Positions 8,289-18,383 of a stretch of DNA of 64,000 bases are shown in pieces. Position 1 is the first letter of the stretch. Each line of letters starts with the position of its first letter. A program made the translations under genes and the position numbers. This DNA comes from Candidatus Woesearchaeota archaeon. Lineage in GTDB: Archaea; Nanobdellota; Nanobdellia; UBA10117; JABICX01. The notes below the pieces were generated by a model. That model did not search any database. It was not told where the DNA came from and was given only the letters and a program-made list of their open reading frames with translations. The stretch is taken from contig JABICX010000001.1 in NCBI GenBank assembly GCA_018652045.1, forward strand, positions 45,354 through 109,353. Reading direction: 5' to 3'.

Positions 8289-9149
8289 ATGTACCTGAAT
8301 GTTAAGTATAATATGAAGCAGTTGTCGAAGAAGGCACTAGCGTTATTGCTAGTGATCTATATCATAGTGCTAGGTAGCAGAGTCTATACGAAAGTAACTG
8401 ATGAAAGCCTAACTAGTTATATGGAATACAACCCGGTCGATAATGTAACGATTAATTTTTATCTTAACTCTGCTCCGACGCAGGTAGAAGACTTACCTGA
8501 TCTCGAATGGAACGAAGGATACACTTACACCGGTTTAGATTTAGACGATTACTTTAATGATACTCCTGGAGAGATTCTTTCATACACATTCACTGGACCG
8601 AATAACATTGCGATAGCGATTGGTAACGATTCGGTTATAACGGCTATTCCCGTATCTAGTAGCTGGACAGGTACAGATTACGTTATTTTTACTGCTTGGG
8701 ATAATTATGGTCTAAGTACTGCAGGCAATAACGCAACACTCACAGTTGTTCCTTACGACGCACCTACGACTTCTTCTAGTAGTGGTAGTGGCGGAGGAGG
8801 CGGAGGAGGAGGCGGCACTAAGTACGAAAAAGCAGTATGTGTAGAGAACTGGGCATGTACTGATTGGACGCGCTGCATTTCAGGCAAGCAAACTAGAACA
8901 TGTCTTGATGTACATAACTGCGACGTTAATGATACAATGCCTTCAATATCACAAACATGTACAGTTAGTGCGGTAGAAGAGTCGTTTGAGATAGAAGATT
9001 TACCTTTTGAACCGATTATAAGAGAGGTATCTCATAGACCCGTATTATGGGTCGTACTCGTGTTGGTAGCAGTGTTCTCATTTGAGTTATACATCTACCT
9101 AAAGCAACGGAAAAAGCGGAGTGCACTCCAGGGGAACTATTATGGATAA
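8289..9149 (+). CDS. Surface protein: Ig-like repeat, poly-Gly linker, TSP1-like Cys domain, C-terminal TM
   Basis: SSGSGGGGGGGGGTKYEKAVCVENWACTDWTRCISGKQTRTCLDVHNC; C-terminal TM VLWVVLVLVAVFSFELYIYL. Confidence 0.75.
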   Translation: MYLNVKYNMKQLSKKALALLLVIYIIVLGSRVYTKVTDESLTSYMEYNPVDNVTINFYLNSAPTQVEDLPDLEWNEGYTYTGLDLDDYFNDTPGEILSYTFTGPNNIAIAIGNDSVITAIPVSSSWTGTDYVIFTAWDNYGLSTAGNNATLTVVPYDAPTTSSSSGSGGGGGGGGGTKYEKAVCVENWACTDWTRCISGKQTRTCLDVHNCDVNDTMPSISQTCTVSAVEESFEIEDLPFEPIIREVSHRPVLWVVLVLVAVFSFELYIYLKQRKKRSALQGNYYG

Positions 9150-12100
9150 AAAAGAGATTCAACGGCAGTATAATAAAGAACTTGTATCTGTTATGATCTT
9201 TACTACACTTATTCTACTAGCCTTTGTCTTTGGAAGCTTATATTATTACACCTGTAGTCTACCTGAGGGATGCTTGTATAATACACATTTTACTATTTTC
9301 TTCGCAATATTGTTTGTTTTACTTTTAGTTATGATACGTATAGAGAAACATAAACTTAAGCATCATATACTACGTATTCATGAAAAGATAAAGAGAAAGA
9401 ACGTCTTGCCACCAAAGCCACTTGATTCAATTGATTCTAAGTTGAAAGGGATTGAGAAGAACCTACGCAAGACTGCACTACCGACGTTAATCAGTGATTT
9501 TTCTAACGTCTTTAAGGAACTAACTGTACGGTTGTTGGGTATAAAAGGTAACTTTACTTACGAAGAGTTACTTGTGCGCCTGGAAAAATCACACTTACAA
9601 GAGAAATTACGTTTAGATTTGATTAAGACTGCAGAGTTTTTGCAATTAGTGCAGTACAAAGACAAAAAGTTATCTCTTAGCGAGTTACGTGAGTTAGTTA
9701 GATACACACGTAATCTTGTACGAATACATAATTTTTATCCACCTAAACCTAAAACACCAAAATACGAGAATTTAAAACCAAAACTACCTTCACCTAAGCA
9801 CGCGCATTACATCGCACTCTTCATAGTGTTGTTTATTGCAGTAGGTGCATATGTATCGGGATCTATGCAAGGTATAACTGGATTTTCTACTTACCAAGTA
9901 ACTGAAGGTACGGGTGGATCAGTTACGGTATTTACCATTGCGGATCAGACTGTTGTAGAGGGACATAACCTATCTATAATTGTATATGCTAACGACTCAG
10001 ATTCTGAAGCAATAACTTTTGACATTGGAGATAGCGATCCTTCCTGGGTAAATATTACAACAATTAGTAGTTCAACTGCAGGTGGCGCAAACGCAACAGG
10101 AAACCTAACCTTTACACCCGCTTCAACGGGAGATACAGGAGATAATTACAATGTAACTATAATTGCGCGTTCAGTTGATAATGACGCAGCTTCGGAGGGA
10201 ATAAATGTTAATGTTACTGAGAACACCGCTCCAACAGCAAACGTAACGATTCCTAACATGACTTGGCCAGAAGATACAGTAAACAATAGTTATGATCTGG
10301 ATGATTACTTTAATGATACTGAAAATGATACGTTGAGTTATACGTATTCAGGTAATACGAACATAGCAATATCAATTGCAAGTGGTGTTGCAACACTCAC
10401 TCCTACGTCAAACTGGAATGGGACTGAAACGATAACCTTCACTGCTTCAGATGGTATTGATACAACCAATTCTAACGCAGTTTTGATGAATGTAACTGGT
10501 GTATATGATCAGGCAGAGATGTCTGGCTTTGCAGTCTTGCCGAGTTCACCACATAACTTGAGTAATCTGACTTGTAGTTGGACTGTGGCGAGTAATGATA
10601 CCACTGCGAACATAACCGCAAATGTTTCGTGGTATATTCTTAATACTTCCTGGCAACTTGAGATGCAGCAGAATAATGTTACCTGTTCCGCAAATGGTGT
10701 GTGTAATGCTTCAGAATTAATATTCTATACCAATACAAGTATAGATGATGTTTGGAATTGTACTGCTAACATATCTGATCAATCAAATTATACTTTCTTT
10801 TCAGCTAATAACACGATCGTTAGCGCAGCACCGACCATACTTACAGTAACTACGAACTCTAATGATTATAATCGTACTCCGATAAATTCTAGCGCAATAT
10901 TTAACGTGACGTGGTCGGATGTAGATACGTTGAACATAAGTACGCATATATGTAGCACCTCTTCAGGTAATACGAGCGGTTGTAATGGAACTGAATTATG
11001 TGGTGTAAACAGCACAAATGCTACGATTATTTCATGTAACTATACTGTTTTAGCTACTGATGTTGTGAACACATCGGTGTGGGTTTTTGCATGCGACGAT
11101 ACTACTTGTTCTAATACTACAACTACTTTTTATGTTAATCAGATACCTGCAATGAATGAAGTAACTAGCACGTTTAACTATCTTAGTGGCACCGGTATAA
11201 CTTTTGGTAATGGTGAGTTTGACGCACCACCTGTTTTAAATCAACAAGCAATGTTTAAACTCAATAGCTCTGCTTTGTATACATTAGATAAGATAAATGT
11301 GTCTAACGCTACGTTCTACATAAGTATAACTGAACTGTTGGGTAACTGGACAGGAGGCATAACTGTATTGAGCATTACAAATCAATCTTGGTTAACAAAC
11401 GATAGTATTGCTGCACTAACTTCCCTGACAGGTACTGAATCTAACTTTACAGAGATTAACACAACTGCGGTTCGAGGTATGAATGTATCTGATTTAGTTA
11501 CTGCTGCATACGCGAGTAATCTGATAAATATTTCACTTAAGATATCTGCAACACAGGGAAGTGGTACGCTTAACGATTCAGAGATACCAACTACTTACTT
11601 TTCAGTTGGAGATAATGACACCGGCAGTACGCTTGGTGGTATGACCTTTAGCACAACTACGAACATAACCGCAAATCTGACAAAGTTGATTCCAGATTAT
11701 AACTGGAACATGAATGTTGTACAAAGTGGACCTGATTTAGATAGTTACTTTTATGATCCAGATGGTTACGATCTGAATTTTAGTACAAGTGGATCATCGT
11801 ATGTAACTGTAGCCATCGCCAATGACACACACATCGCTACATTCACACCTACCTCTGGTTGGTATGGTACTGAGACAATAAACTTCATAGCAACTGATGC
11901 TGCTAATGAGACAATGTATAGTAATCTTGTGAGTCTGACCGTAAACTATGTCGCAGGAGATACAGTTACAACTACAACTACATCTAGTTCCAGTTCGACA
12001 AAAGTTAAACGAATGTCTATAGAACTAACCGCAAATGATATTGAGTTGTATCCAACTGATGCTAAGATTCTCCAAATGCAGGTGTCTAATACGGGAGATG

Positions 12101-12645
12101 TTAATCTTGATAAGATATCTCTTGCAGCATTGTTCCCAAGCATCACCGGTCTATCTGGCAGTCTACAACAGACGTACATATCTCGTCTAGAGCCTGAAGA
12201 GAACGTAACTGTCGAAGTAGCGCTTAAGAGTGAGAATGTTACACCTGGTAAGTATAATGTCACGCTTAATGGAAATGTCGGTGATCCAGCAAGTGTTCGA
12301 GATATCGAAATCTTTACAGTGTGGGTTAAAGAAGATGATGAGAACTCCTTTGCAGGTCGAGTTCGTTTTGTTACTGACTTGTTTAGAACAAATCCTGAAT
12401 GTACGGAGTTGTTACCAAATATAAAAGACGCACAGACTCTGTATAACAATGGGCAAAAAGCACTGGCAGATCAGAAGCTAAGCGCGTTCATCAAAGAATG
12501 TAAAGATCGCATAAGTTCTGATGCAGACAAAACTTTTGCTTCAGAAACACGTGGTGTTTTGGAAGAGAGAAAGGTGGAGATTATTATTGGACTATTTATT
12601 CTTAGCGCATTATACATTTTTTCACTAGTTCTTAACAAATTTTAG
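9142..12645 (+). CDS. Giant surface protein with cytosolic/TM N-terminus and cadherin/Ig-like repeats, C-terminal TM
   Basis: ATG at 9142 preferred over GTG at 9121; TMs near residues 20-75 and ~230; repeats SYDLDDYFNDTENDTLSYTYSG and DLDSYFYDPDGYDLNFSTSG. Confidence 0.8.
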   Translation: MDKKEIQRQYNKELVSVMIFTTLILLAFVFGSLYYYTCSLPEGCLYNTHFTIFFAILFVLLLVMIRIEKHKLKHHILRIHEKIKRKNVLPPKPLDSIDSKLKGIEKNLRKTALPTLISDFSNVFKELTVRLLGIKGNFTYEELLVRLEKSHLQEKLRLDLIKTAEFLQLVQYKDKKLSLSELRELVRYTRNLVRIHNFYPPKPKTPKYENLKPKLPSPKHAHYIALFIVLFIAVGAYVSGSMQGITGFSTYQVTEGTGGSVTVFTIADQTVVEGHNLSIIVYANDSDSEAITFDIGDSDPSWVNITTISSSTAGGANATGNLTFTPASTGDTGDNYNVTIIARSVDNDAASEGINVNVTENTAPTANVTIPNMTWPEDTVNNSYDLDDYFNDTENDTLSYTYSGNTNIAISIASGVATLTPTSNWNGTETITFTASDGIDTTNSNAVLMNVTGVYDQAEMSGFAVLPSSPHNLSNLTCSWTVASNDTTANITANVSWYILNTSWQLEMQQNNVTCSANGVCNASELIFYTNTSIDDVWNCTANISDQSNYTFFSANNTIVSAAPTILTVTTNSNDYNRTPINSSAIFNVTWSDVDTLNISTHICSTSSGNTSGCNGTELCGVNSTNATIISCNYTVLATDVVNTSVWVFACDDTTCSNTTTTFYVNQIPAMNEVTSTFNYLSGTGITFGNGEFDAPPVLNQQAMFKLNSSALYTLDKINVSNATFYISITELLGNWTGGITVLSITNQSWLTNDSIAALTSLTGTESNFTEINTTAVRGMNVSDLVTAAYASNLINISLKISATQGSGTLNDSEIPTTYFSVGDNDTGSTLGGMTFSTTTNITANLTKLIPDYNWNMNVVQSGPDLDSYFYDPDGYDLNFSTSGSSYVTVAIANDTHIATFTPTSGWYGTETINFIATDAANETMYSNLVSLTVNYVAGDTVTTTTTSSSSSTKVKRMSIELTANDIELYPTDAKILQMQVSNTGDVNLDKISLAALFPSITGLSGSLQQTYISRLEPEENVTVEVALKSENVTPGKYNVTLNGNVGDPASVRDIEIFTVWVKEDDENSFAGRVRFVTDLFRTNPECTELLPNIKDAQTLYNNGQKALADQKLSAFIKECKDRISSDADKTFASETRGVLEERKVEIIIGLFILSALYIFSLVLNKF

Positions 12646-12686
12646 CTAGGCGAAGACTTATATATATTGGAATATATACATTAGAC

Positions 12687-13205
12687 ATGATAGATTGGCT
12701 ATCGAACTTCTTGTTCACCCGGTTAGATATAATAATCATAATCGCCATTATCGGGCTTGTCTTTTGGGTGTATCTGTACGTTATTGAGTATAGTGATTGG
12801 TTTAGAAACCTTACAAAGAAACAGAAGCCACATCATGCTACAATGAATCTCGTTCATTTCTTCAAGATGCGTGTTCGTTATCTTATGGATAACTTTCATA
12901 CACTTACATCCTCTAATGTATTAGCTGAGTTAGATATGATTATGCGTCAGTATCTAGCAACTATATCACATGTTAGAATACATGCTGGTGAGACTGCGCA
13001 GGATCTTAGTATTAAGATAAAAACCAAAAGCCCAGAGGTCGAGTTAATTATCGGTTTCTTAGATCGAATCCAACAACTTAAACATAAACCAACCGACTTC
13101 GTTAAGTCTAGATTATATAGTTATGTGCAGTTTGCAGACGCTTTGTTGAGTCGTAGAAACTTTTCAATGGAACTTCTTGATCATCCTAAAAATAAAAAAC
13201 ATTAA
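12687..13205 (+). CDS. Single-TM protein of unknown function, convergent with the VWA/DUF58/MoxR genes
   Basis: 172 aa, N-terminal TM IIIIIAIIGLVFWVYLYVI; helical cytosolic domain. Confidence 0.65.
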   Translation: MIDWLSNFLFTRLDIIIIIAIIGLVFWVYLYVIEYSDWFRNLTKKQKPHHATMNLVHFFKMRVRYLMDNFHTLTSSNVLAELDMIMRQYLATISHVRIHAGETAQDLSIKIKTKSPEVELIIGFLDRIQQLKHKPTDFVKSRLYSYVQFADALLSRRNFSMELLDHPKNKKH

Positions 13206-14137
13206 GGTACTGCTTTTTCTCGTGTGTTGATAAATACCCATTCACTCATAAAAAGCAGAAGTATTGCGAACAACAAGTAACGTGTAAGATCAATATCATA
13301 GATACCATGCGTTTGTATCTGTTTATTACTAAAGACGTTACGTAGTTCTTCAACATCTTTTACAAAATAGTAATTTCCATGCGTCTCTTCAGCAATTCTA
13401 ACAAGCATATCTTTATCTAGAGATGTACTTAGTCGATCTTCATAAACCGTACTTGCTTTAGTACCGACTCCAATTGTGTTTATAGTAGTACCTCGTTCTT
13501 TAGCATAATTAAGCGCAAAATCCACGTCTACACCAACATTGCTAGCTCCATCTGTAACTAAATATACTATCTTTGCTTTGTCACTATCGTGGAGCAGATT
13601 GACGCTATTAACAATCGCCTCACCGATCGCAGTCCCGGGAACATGACTAATGTTTAGCGAACGAACCGTGTTTTTTGCAAAGAGTGTATCATATGTTGGA
13701 GATAGATGGATTAGCGTTGTACCTGAGAACGTGATTAAAGACACGCGCGATTTAACGCCTGAATCTGCTAGTGAATCTAGAAAGAGTATCTCCGCATCTT
13801 TTGCAGCTTCAAACCTACTTGGTGGAATGTCAGTACTAGTCATCGAACTTGAAGCATCAAGCGCCAGTACATAGTCTGCACGATTAACTGTAGTTTCATA
13901 GTTGAGATGTGTACCTGCCATCGCAAATGCAAACATGATAACTATTATTATTCTAAAACTAACCCAGAAAATGTATTTTGGATACTTATAATTCTCATCC
14001 GCGCGTTTTAGTGCCTCAAAGTTTGAGAATAACATAGCTCGTTTTCGATTTCGATGTAGACTTAATGAGTGGAAGAAAATCACGATAGGTACGGCTAGTA
14101 GCAGTATTAAGAATTGAGGGTATTCAAACGCTAGCAT
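13202..14137 (-). CDS. Membrane-anchored von Willebrand factor A domain protein (BatA-like)
   Basis: VLALDASSSMTSTD (MIDAS DxSxS), VTDGASNVG, flanking TMs; ORF open to 14170, start at 14137 (MLAFEYPQ) preferred. Confidence 0.85.
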   Translation of the reverse strand: MLAFEYPQFLILLLAVPIVIFFHSLSLHRNRKRAMLFSNFEALKRADENYKYPKYIFWVSFRIIIVIMFAFAMAGTHLNYETTVNRADYVLALDASSSMTSTDIPPSRFEAAKDAEILFLDSLADSGVKSRVSLITFSGTTLIHLSPTYDTLFAKNTVRSLNISHVPGTAIGEAIVNSVNLLHDSDKAKIVYLVTDGASNVGVDVDFALNYAKERGTTINTIGVGTKASTVYEDRLSTSLDKDMLVRIAEETHGNYYFVKDVEELRNVFSNKQIQTHGIYDIDLTRYLLFAILLLFMSEWVFINTREKAVP

Positions 14138-15008
14138 TTTGTAAAACCAATTTATGGAAGTTATCTTCAAACGACTCGTTAGTGTAAAGTCGTATGATCT
14201 TAGATCGAGTGTTTACGAATCTTTTGACCACAGAATTTTCTTGTTCACGAGATATTGCTTCGTACTCAGAAGCGATACGATTAGTGTTAACTAACAGACT
14301 TTCAGTTCCAGAAGGGTCTCTAAATAATACATGTCCTCCTGACGGTAGTGTCTTGTCTAGACGATCTCGTACCATTATACCAATTACTCTGCATTTGAGT
14401 GCGAGTAGATTTAAGATGTTCTTCTGATCTTCATCAAATCCAATAAAGTCAGATATAAATATGACAACACTCTCTCGTTTGACTAATGCGTTGATTAAAC
14501 CAAACGCAGATCGTAAGTCTCCCTTCGAACCAAATACAGTTGGATTAAGTAATACCTGACTTATATGATGAAGTTGTATTCGTCCAGATGTTGGTCGAGC
14601 AAAACCTTGTACTTTATCATTATACAGTACTGCGCCAACCGTAAACCCTACTGTAAGACATATGTGTGCTATTGCGAGCGCAAGTTCTATTTCATGCTCA
14701 ATTTTAAGTTTGTCAACAGAACCGTATAGTGTACTCGCACCACAATCTATCGCAAGAATTACTTCAGGTTCCTTTTCAATAAGTGTCTCTCTACAGAGGA
14801 GCTCACCTGAACGAATAGATGATCGCCAATCAATCGTTCGGGGATTATCTTCAGAAGTATAATTTCTGAAACCATAGAACTCAATAGACTCCAAGCCGAC
14901 GTATTCACTTTCATACTTCTGTAAAAAGTTCTTTACGCCTTTCTTAGTTATGTTTAGCTGAGCGACTTTTGATATAACTTCATTAATATCGAGCTTTACT
15001 GATTTCAT
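14124..15008 (-). CDS. DUF58 family protein
   Basis: GLESIEFYGFRNYTSEDNPRTIDWRSSIRSGELLCRET, VILAIDCGAST; next to MoxR and VWA genes. Confidence 0.85.
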   Translation of the reverse strand: MKSVKLDINEVISKVAQLNITKKGVKNFLQKYESEYVGLESIEFYGFRNYTSEDNPRTIDWRSSIRSGELLCRETLIEKEPEVILAIDCGASTLYGSVDKLKIEHEIELALAIAHICLTVGFTVGAVLYNDKVQGFARPTSGRIQLHHISQVLLNPTVFGSKGDLRSAFGLINALVKRESVVIFISDFIGFDEDQKNILNLLALKCRVIGIMVRDRLDKTLPSGGHVLFRDPSGTESLLVNTNRIASEYEAISREQENSVVKRFVNTRSKIIRLYTNESFEDNFHKLVLQNASV

Positions 15009-15010
15009 TA

Positions 15011-16024
15011 TTATGGTAAAGGAACCTTCGCGAGTATTTCCTTAATAACATCGTCAGATGTAATCTTTTCAGCTACACCTTCGTAGTTTATCTTAATTCT
15101 ATGTCGTAGTACGTCGTAGGCAACATCCTTAACATGTTGTGGTAGAACAAATCCCTGACCATTAAGAAGCGCATTCGCTTTAGCTGCGATATATAGTCCA
15201 ATAGAACCTCGCGGACTAGATCCAAATGATATATATCGACTTAATTCTAAATCGTATTTCTTTGGATATCGTGTAGCATCGATTAACTTTACAATGTACT
15301 TCTTGATCGCTACGCTAACTTGAATCTCCTTCACAAACGATTGTATCTCGAGGATCTTAGCTGCGTCAATGACTGATTTAATAGAAAGTTCTGAGAACTC
15401 TTTTGTAGTTACATTTGCGTCAAGAATAAGTTCTTCTGAGGCGATATCTGGATAGTCCACCTTTGTTTTAAACAAAAATCTATCCATCTGAGCAGCAGGT
15501 AGTTCATATGTACCTGATTCTTCAATAGGGTTCTGTGTTGCAAAAACTAAGAATGGTTTTGATAGGGGATATGTCTTTTTTCCAATAGTTACCTGATGCT
15601 CCTGCATTGCCTCAAGCAATGCAGACTGTACCTTTGGAGACGCACGGTTTATCTCATCAGCAAGTACGAAGTTGCTAAATATTGGACCTTTGATAATTTC
15701 TTCACCCTTTGATTTGGTTTTAGAACCAGACATTGCTGCAAATGCATTGGCAAGCGTAGTCATTCCGAGGATGTCTGCAGGAAGCAGATCCGGAGTAAAC
15801 TGAATTCGGCTGAACTGGCTCGAATTAAGACTGGCCATTGTCTTGACTAATAATGTTTTTGCGAGTCCCGGCTTACCCTCAAGAAGTGTGTGACCATCGC
15901 AAATAAGAGATAAAATGACTATCTTAACTGCATGTTCCTGACCAATAACTACTTTTGATAATTCTTGATACAACTCTTGAATATAAGTAAGATAATGTGC
16001 TACTTTCTGGTCAACATCAGCCAT
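15011..16024 (-). CDS. MoxR-family AAA+ ATPase
   Basis: LEGKPGLAKTLLVKT (Walker A), FVLADEINRASPKVQSALLEAMQEHQVTIG, ATQNPIEESGTYELPAAQMDRFLFK. Confidence 0.92.
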   Translation of the reverse strand: MADVDQKVAHYLTYIQELYQELSKVVIGQEHAVKIVILSLICDGHTLLEGKPGLAKTLLVKTMASLNSSQFSRIQFTPDLLPADILGMTTLANAFAAMSGSKTKSKGEEIIKGPIFSNFVLADEINRASPKVQSALLEAMQEHQVTIGKKTYPLSKPFLVFATQNPIEESGTYELPAAQMDRFLFKTKVDYPDIASEELILDANVTTKEFSELSIKSVIDAAKILEIQSFVKEIQVSVAIKKYIVKLIDATRYPKKYDLELSRYISFGSSPRGSIGLYIAAKANALLNGQGFVLPQHVKDVAYDVLRHRIKINYEGVAEKITSDDVIKEILAKVPLP

Positions 16025-16098
16025 ATAAACCTATATACTGTGTTAGTTATATATTTTTTGATACATACTCTTTTAAATCATATTTTTGACACTTTATA

Positions 16099-16620
16099 AT
16101 GGAAATGACCGTAAGAGCAGCCACTAGTGATGACGTAGATCTTCTAGCAAAAGTAGCTGCAAATGACGGATATCCTTGGAAACGCGTACTAACTCCTGAA
16201 TATTTCTTATCTAGAATGAGTAAGCGAGAACGTTTCTTTATCTTGGACTGGAATTTGTACACAGTAGGTGGGAGAGTCAATACAATTGGTTATATATCAC
16301 TAACTAATGTAATCACAAAAGAACCTTCGAATATAATGTTTTTAGACTCTGAAGAAGTGGCTAACTTCCCAAAAGCAAGTAAGATACATTACTTGTCCGT
16401 TGATGAATCCTATCAGGAACAAGGTTTTGGCAAGCAACTTGTTGAACATATGCTTGAGCAAGCTAGATTAAAACGCAAGAAATACCTCTATGTTTTTACA
16501 CCTCAAAAGAATAGAAATGCAATAGGTTTTTATTTACATCTAGATTTTTTAATACAGGGAACGTATCCTAATAAATATGGACCTCAGGATCATGGGATCT
16601 TGTTGAGTAAGGCGATATGA
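16099..16620 (+). CDS. GNAT-family acetyltransferase
   Basis: IHYLSVDESYQEQGFGKQLVEHMLEQA and terminal FYLHLDF segment. Confidence 0.8.
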   Translation: MEMTVRAATSDDVDLLAKVAANDGYPWKRVLTPEYFLSRMSKRERFFILDWNLYTVGGRVNTIGYISLTNVITKEPSNIMFLDSEEVANFPKASKIHYLSVDESYQEQGFGKQLVEHMLEQARLKRKKYLYVFTPQKNRNAIGFYLHLDFLIQGTYPNKYGPQDHGILLSKAI

Positions 16621-17282
16621 TGGTAATTATATGTGGATGTGATGAAGCTGGAAGAGGACCTGTTCTAGGGCCAATGGTGCTAGCTGGTGTGTCTATATCG
16701 GAAGATCGACGGCATGAGTTGACGGAGATTGGTGTTAAGGACTCTAAGTTACTTACGGCTAAAAAGCGCGATCAGCTCTATGATCAGATCATAAAGATCG
16801 CAGATAATTATTCTATCGTAGAGGTCTCACCCGATGAGATTGACCAATGTAATGTAGATGGTATTAACTTAAACCAGTTAGAAGCAATCAAGATAGCACA
16901 TATTCTAACTGAGCTAAAGCCAGATAGAGTCTATGTTGATTCGCCTGAGCCTGCAAAAGGTGGTCAGAAATTCGGAGATATGATTGTTACACATATGCAT
17001 GGAAAGACACCAGAGATCATTGCAGAGCATGGCGCAGACGCAAAGTATGAAGTAGCTAGCGCAGCGTCAATACTCGCAAAAGTAACGCGAGACAACGCAG
17101 TTCGGTGTATCTCAAAGGAGATTGGCCACGATATTGGAAGTGGATACCCGGCAGACCCAAAGTGTAAGGAGTTTTTAGAAAAGCACTATAAAGATAAGCA
17201 TGTTCATCATATCAGAACCTGTTGGTCAACCTACCAAAAACTCAAACGAACTAAAGCCCAGACAAACCTTGATTCTTTCTAA
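16617..17282 (+). CDS. rnhB: Ribonuclease HII
   Basis: CGCDEAGRGPVLGPMVLAG, KDSKLL, ASAASILAKVTRD, GSGYPADPK. Confidence 0.93.
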   Translation: MMVIICGCDEAGRGPVLGPMVLAGVSISEDRRHELTEIGVKDSKLLTAKKRDQLYDQIIKIADNYSIVEVSPDEIDQCNVDGINLNQLEAIKIAHILTELKPDRVYVDSPEPAKGGQKFGDMIVTHMHGKTPEIIAEHGADAKYEVASAASILAKVTRDNAVRCISKEIGHDIGSGYPADPKCKEFLEKHYKDKHVHHIRTCWSTYQKLKRTKAQTNLDSF

Positions 17283-17314
17283 ATCATTTAATATAAGAAT
17301 AGATTATTCTTAAT

Positions 17315-18262
17315 ATGCCAAATTGGATCTTACTAAGTAAGACTGAAATTGAAGAGTTGCTGCAGGAGTACAACTTAGGTAAGCATTTATCACATAAGCA
17401 TATTGACTATGCTCTGGACAATACTGTTTATATTGTTCGAACATCTCGCGGCAAATTTGTATTAAAGTTATACAATAGTGCTGATGTTAAATTCATAAAT
17501 TATCAGCTTAGACTAAATGAATATCTCCGAAAAAAAGGCGTTCCGGTGGCAAAAGTATTACCTACAAAAGATAATAAGATGATATATACTTACAAGGGTA
17601 AGAATCTAATTATACAGAGATTTGTAGAGGGTCATTATTTTATCCGCGCTAATAGTGCGTTAGTTATAGATTTTGCTGAGAACGTTACTAAACTACATAA
17701 AGCGTTAGTTAAACTGAACATACGTGGTGGAGATCGATGGGAACGAGCGCATCAATTTGATAAAGATCCCGAATTCTGCGAAACTGCGAGAGGTTTTGAG
17801 TTAAGTAAAGCGTACAAACAATATTCACAGGAAGTCAAAGTAATCGATAAACATTCTCTGACTCGGTCGATTATACACGGCGATCTAACTCACGATAATA
17901 TTATGGTTAAGTGTAACAAAATTGCAGCGTTCATAGATTTTGATGACGCACACAGAGACTATCTTGTATATGAGATAGCTATCGCTTTAGCTAAGTTTGT
18001 ACGTAAAACAAAAGTCAACAAGGATTACATCAAACTTTTTATGGCGCACTATCGATCACCAGTACCCTTAGACCTAAATTCTAAGAAAGCAATATACTAC
18101 TTTATAAAACATCGATTCTTGGTAGCGATTAATTGGGCTGAGAACCATCGTCAGAAAGACAAACGTATTCACGAAGGAGTTGGACGTTGGGTGGAAGAGA
18201 CTATCGGTCAGTATAAATCAATAAGCAAGATACCCGTCAATGAGTTTGTTAAATTATTGTAA
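17315..18262 (+). CDS. APH/homoserine-kinase-like phosphotransferase
   Basis: IIHGDLTHDNIMVKCNKIAAFIDFDDAHRDYLVYEIAIAL catalytic/Mg-binding motif. Confidence 0.85.
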   Translation: MPNWILLSKTEIEELLQEYNLGKHLSHKHIDYALDNTVYIVRTSRGKFVLKLYNSADVKFINYQLRLNEYLRKKGVPVAKVLPTKDNKMIYTYKGKNLIIQRFVEGHYFIRANSALVIDFAENVTKLHKALVKLNIRGGDRWERAHQFDKDPEFCETARGFELSKAYKQYSQEVKVIDKHSLTRSIIHGDLTHDNIMVKCNKIAAFIDFDDAHRDYLVYEIAIALAKFVRKTKVNKDYIKLFMAHYRSPVPLDLNSKKAIYYFIKHRFLVAINWAENHRQKDKRIHEGVGRWVEETIGQYKSISKIPVNEFVKLL

Positions 18263-18383
18263 TTGAGGCTAACCATAATCCTTATAAGCTCTTTTTATTA
18301 GATGTAAATATGTTAGGTGAGTATCCCGATATACAGTGAACAGAATTCTAACCTAGCAAGAGTTTTATACCACGAGATTGTAG

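Noticed and set aside
8790-8816. GGAGGCGGAGGA run as a microsatellite
   Set aside because: It encodes a poly-Gly linker in frame, explained by protein architecture.
9121-9141. GTG start at 9121 for the large surface protein
   Set aside because: ATG at 9142 follows a GGGGAA Shine-Dalgarno-like sequence and gives the more typical N-terminus.
18300-18383. Possible structured leader before aspS
   Set aside because: Only short imperfect pairings (TAGGT/ACCTA, GTAT/ATAC) are visible; not distinguishable from chance.
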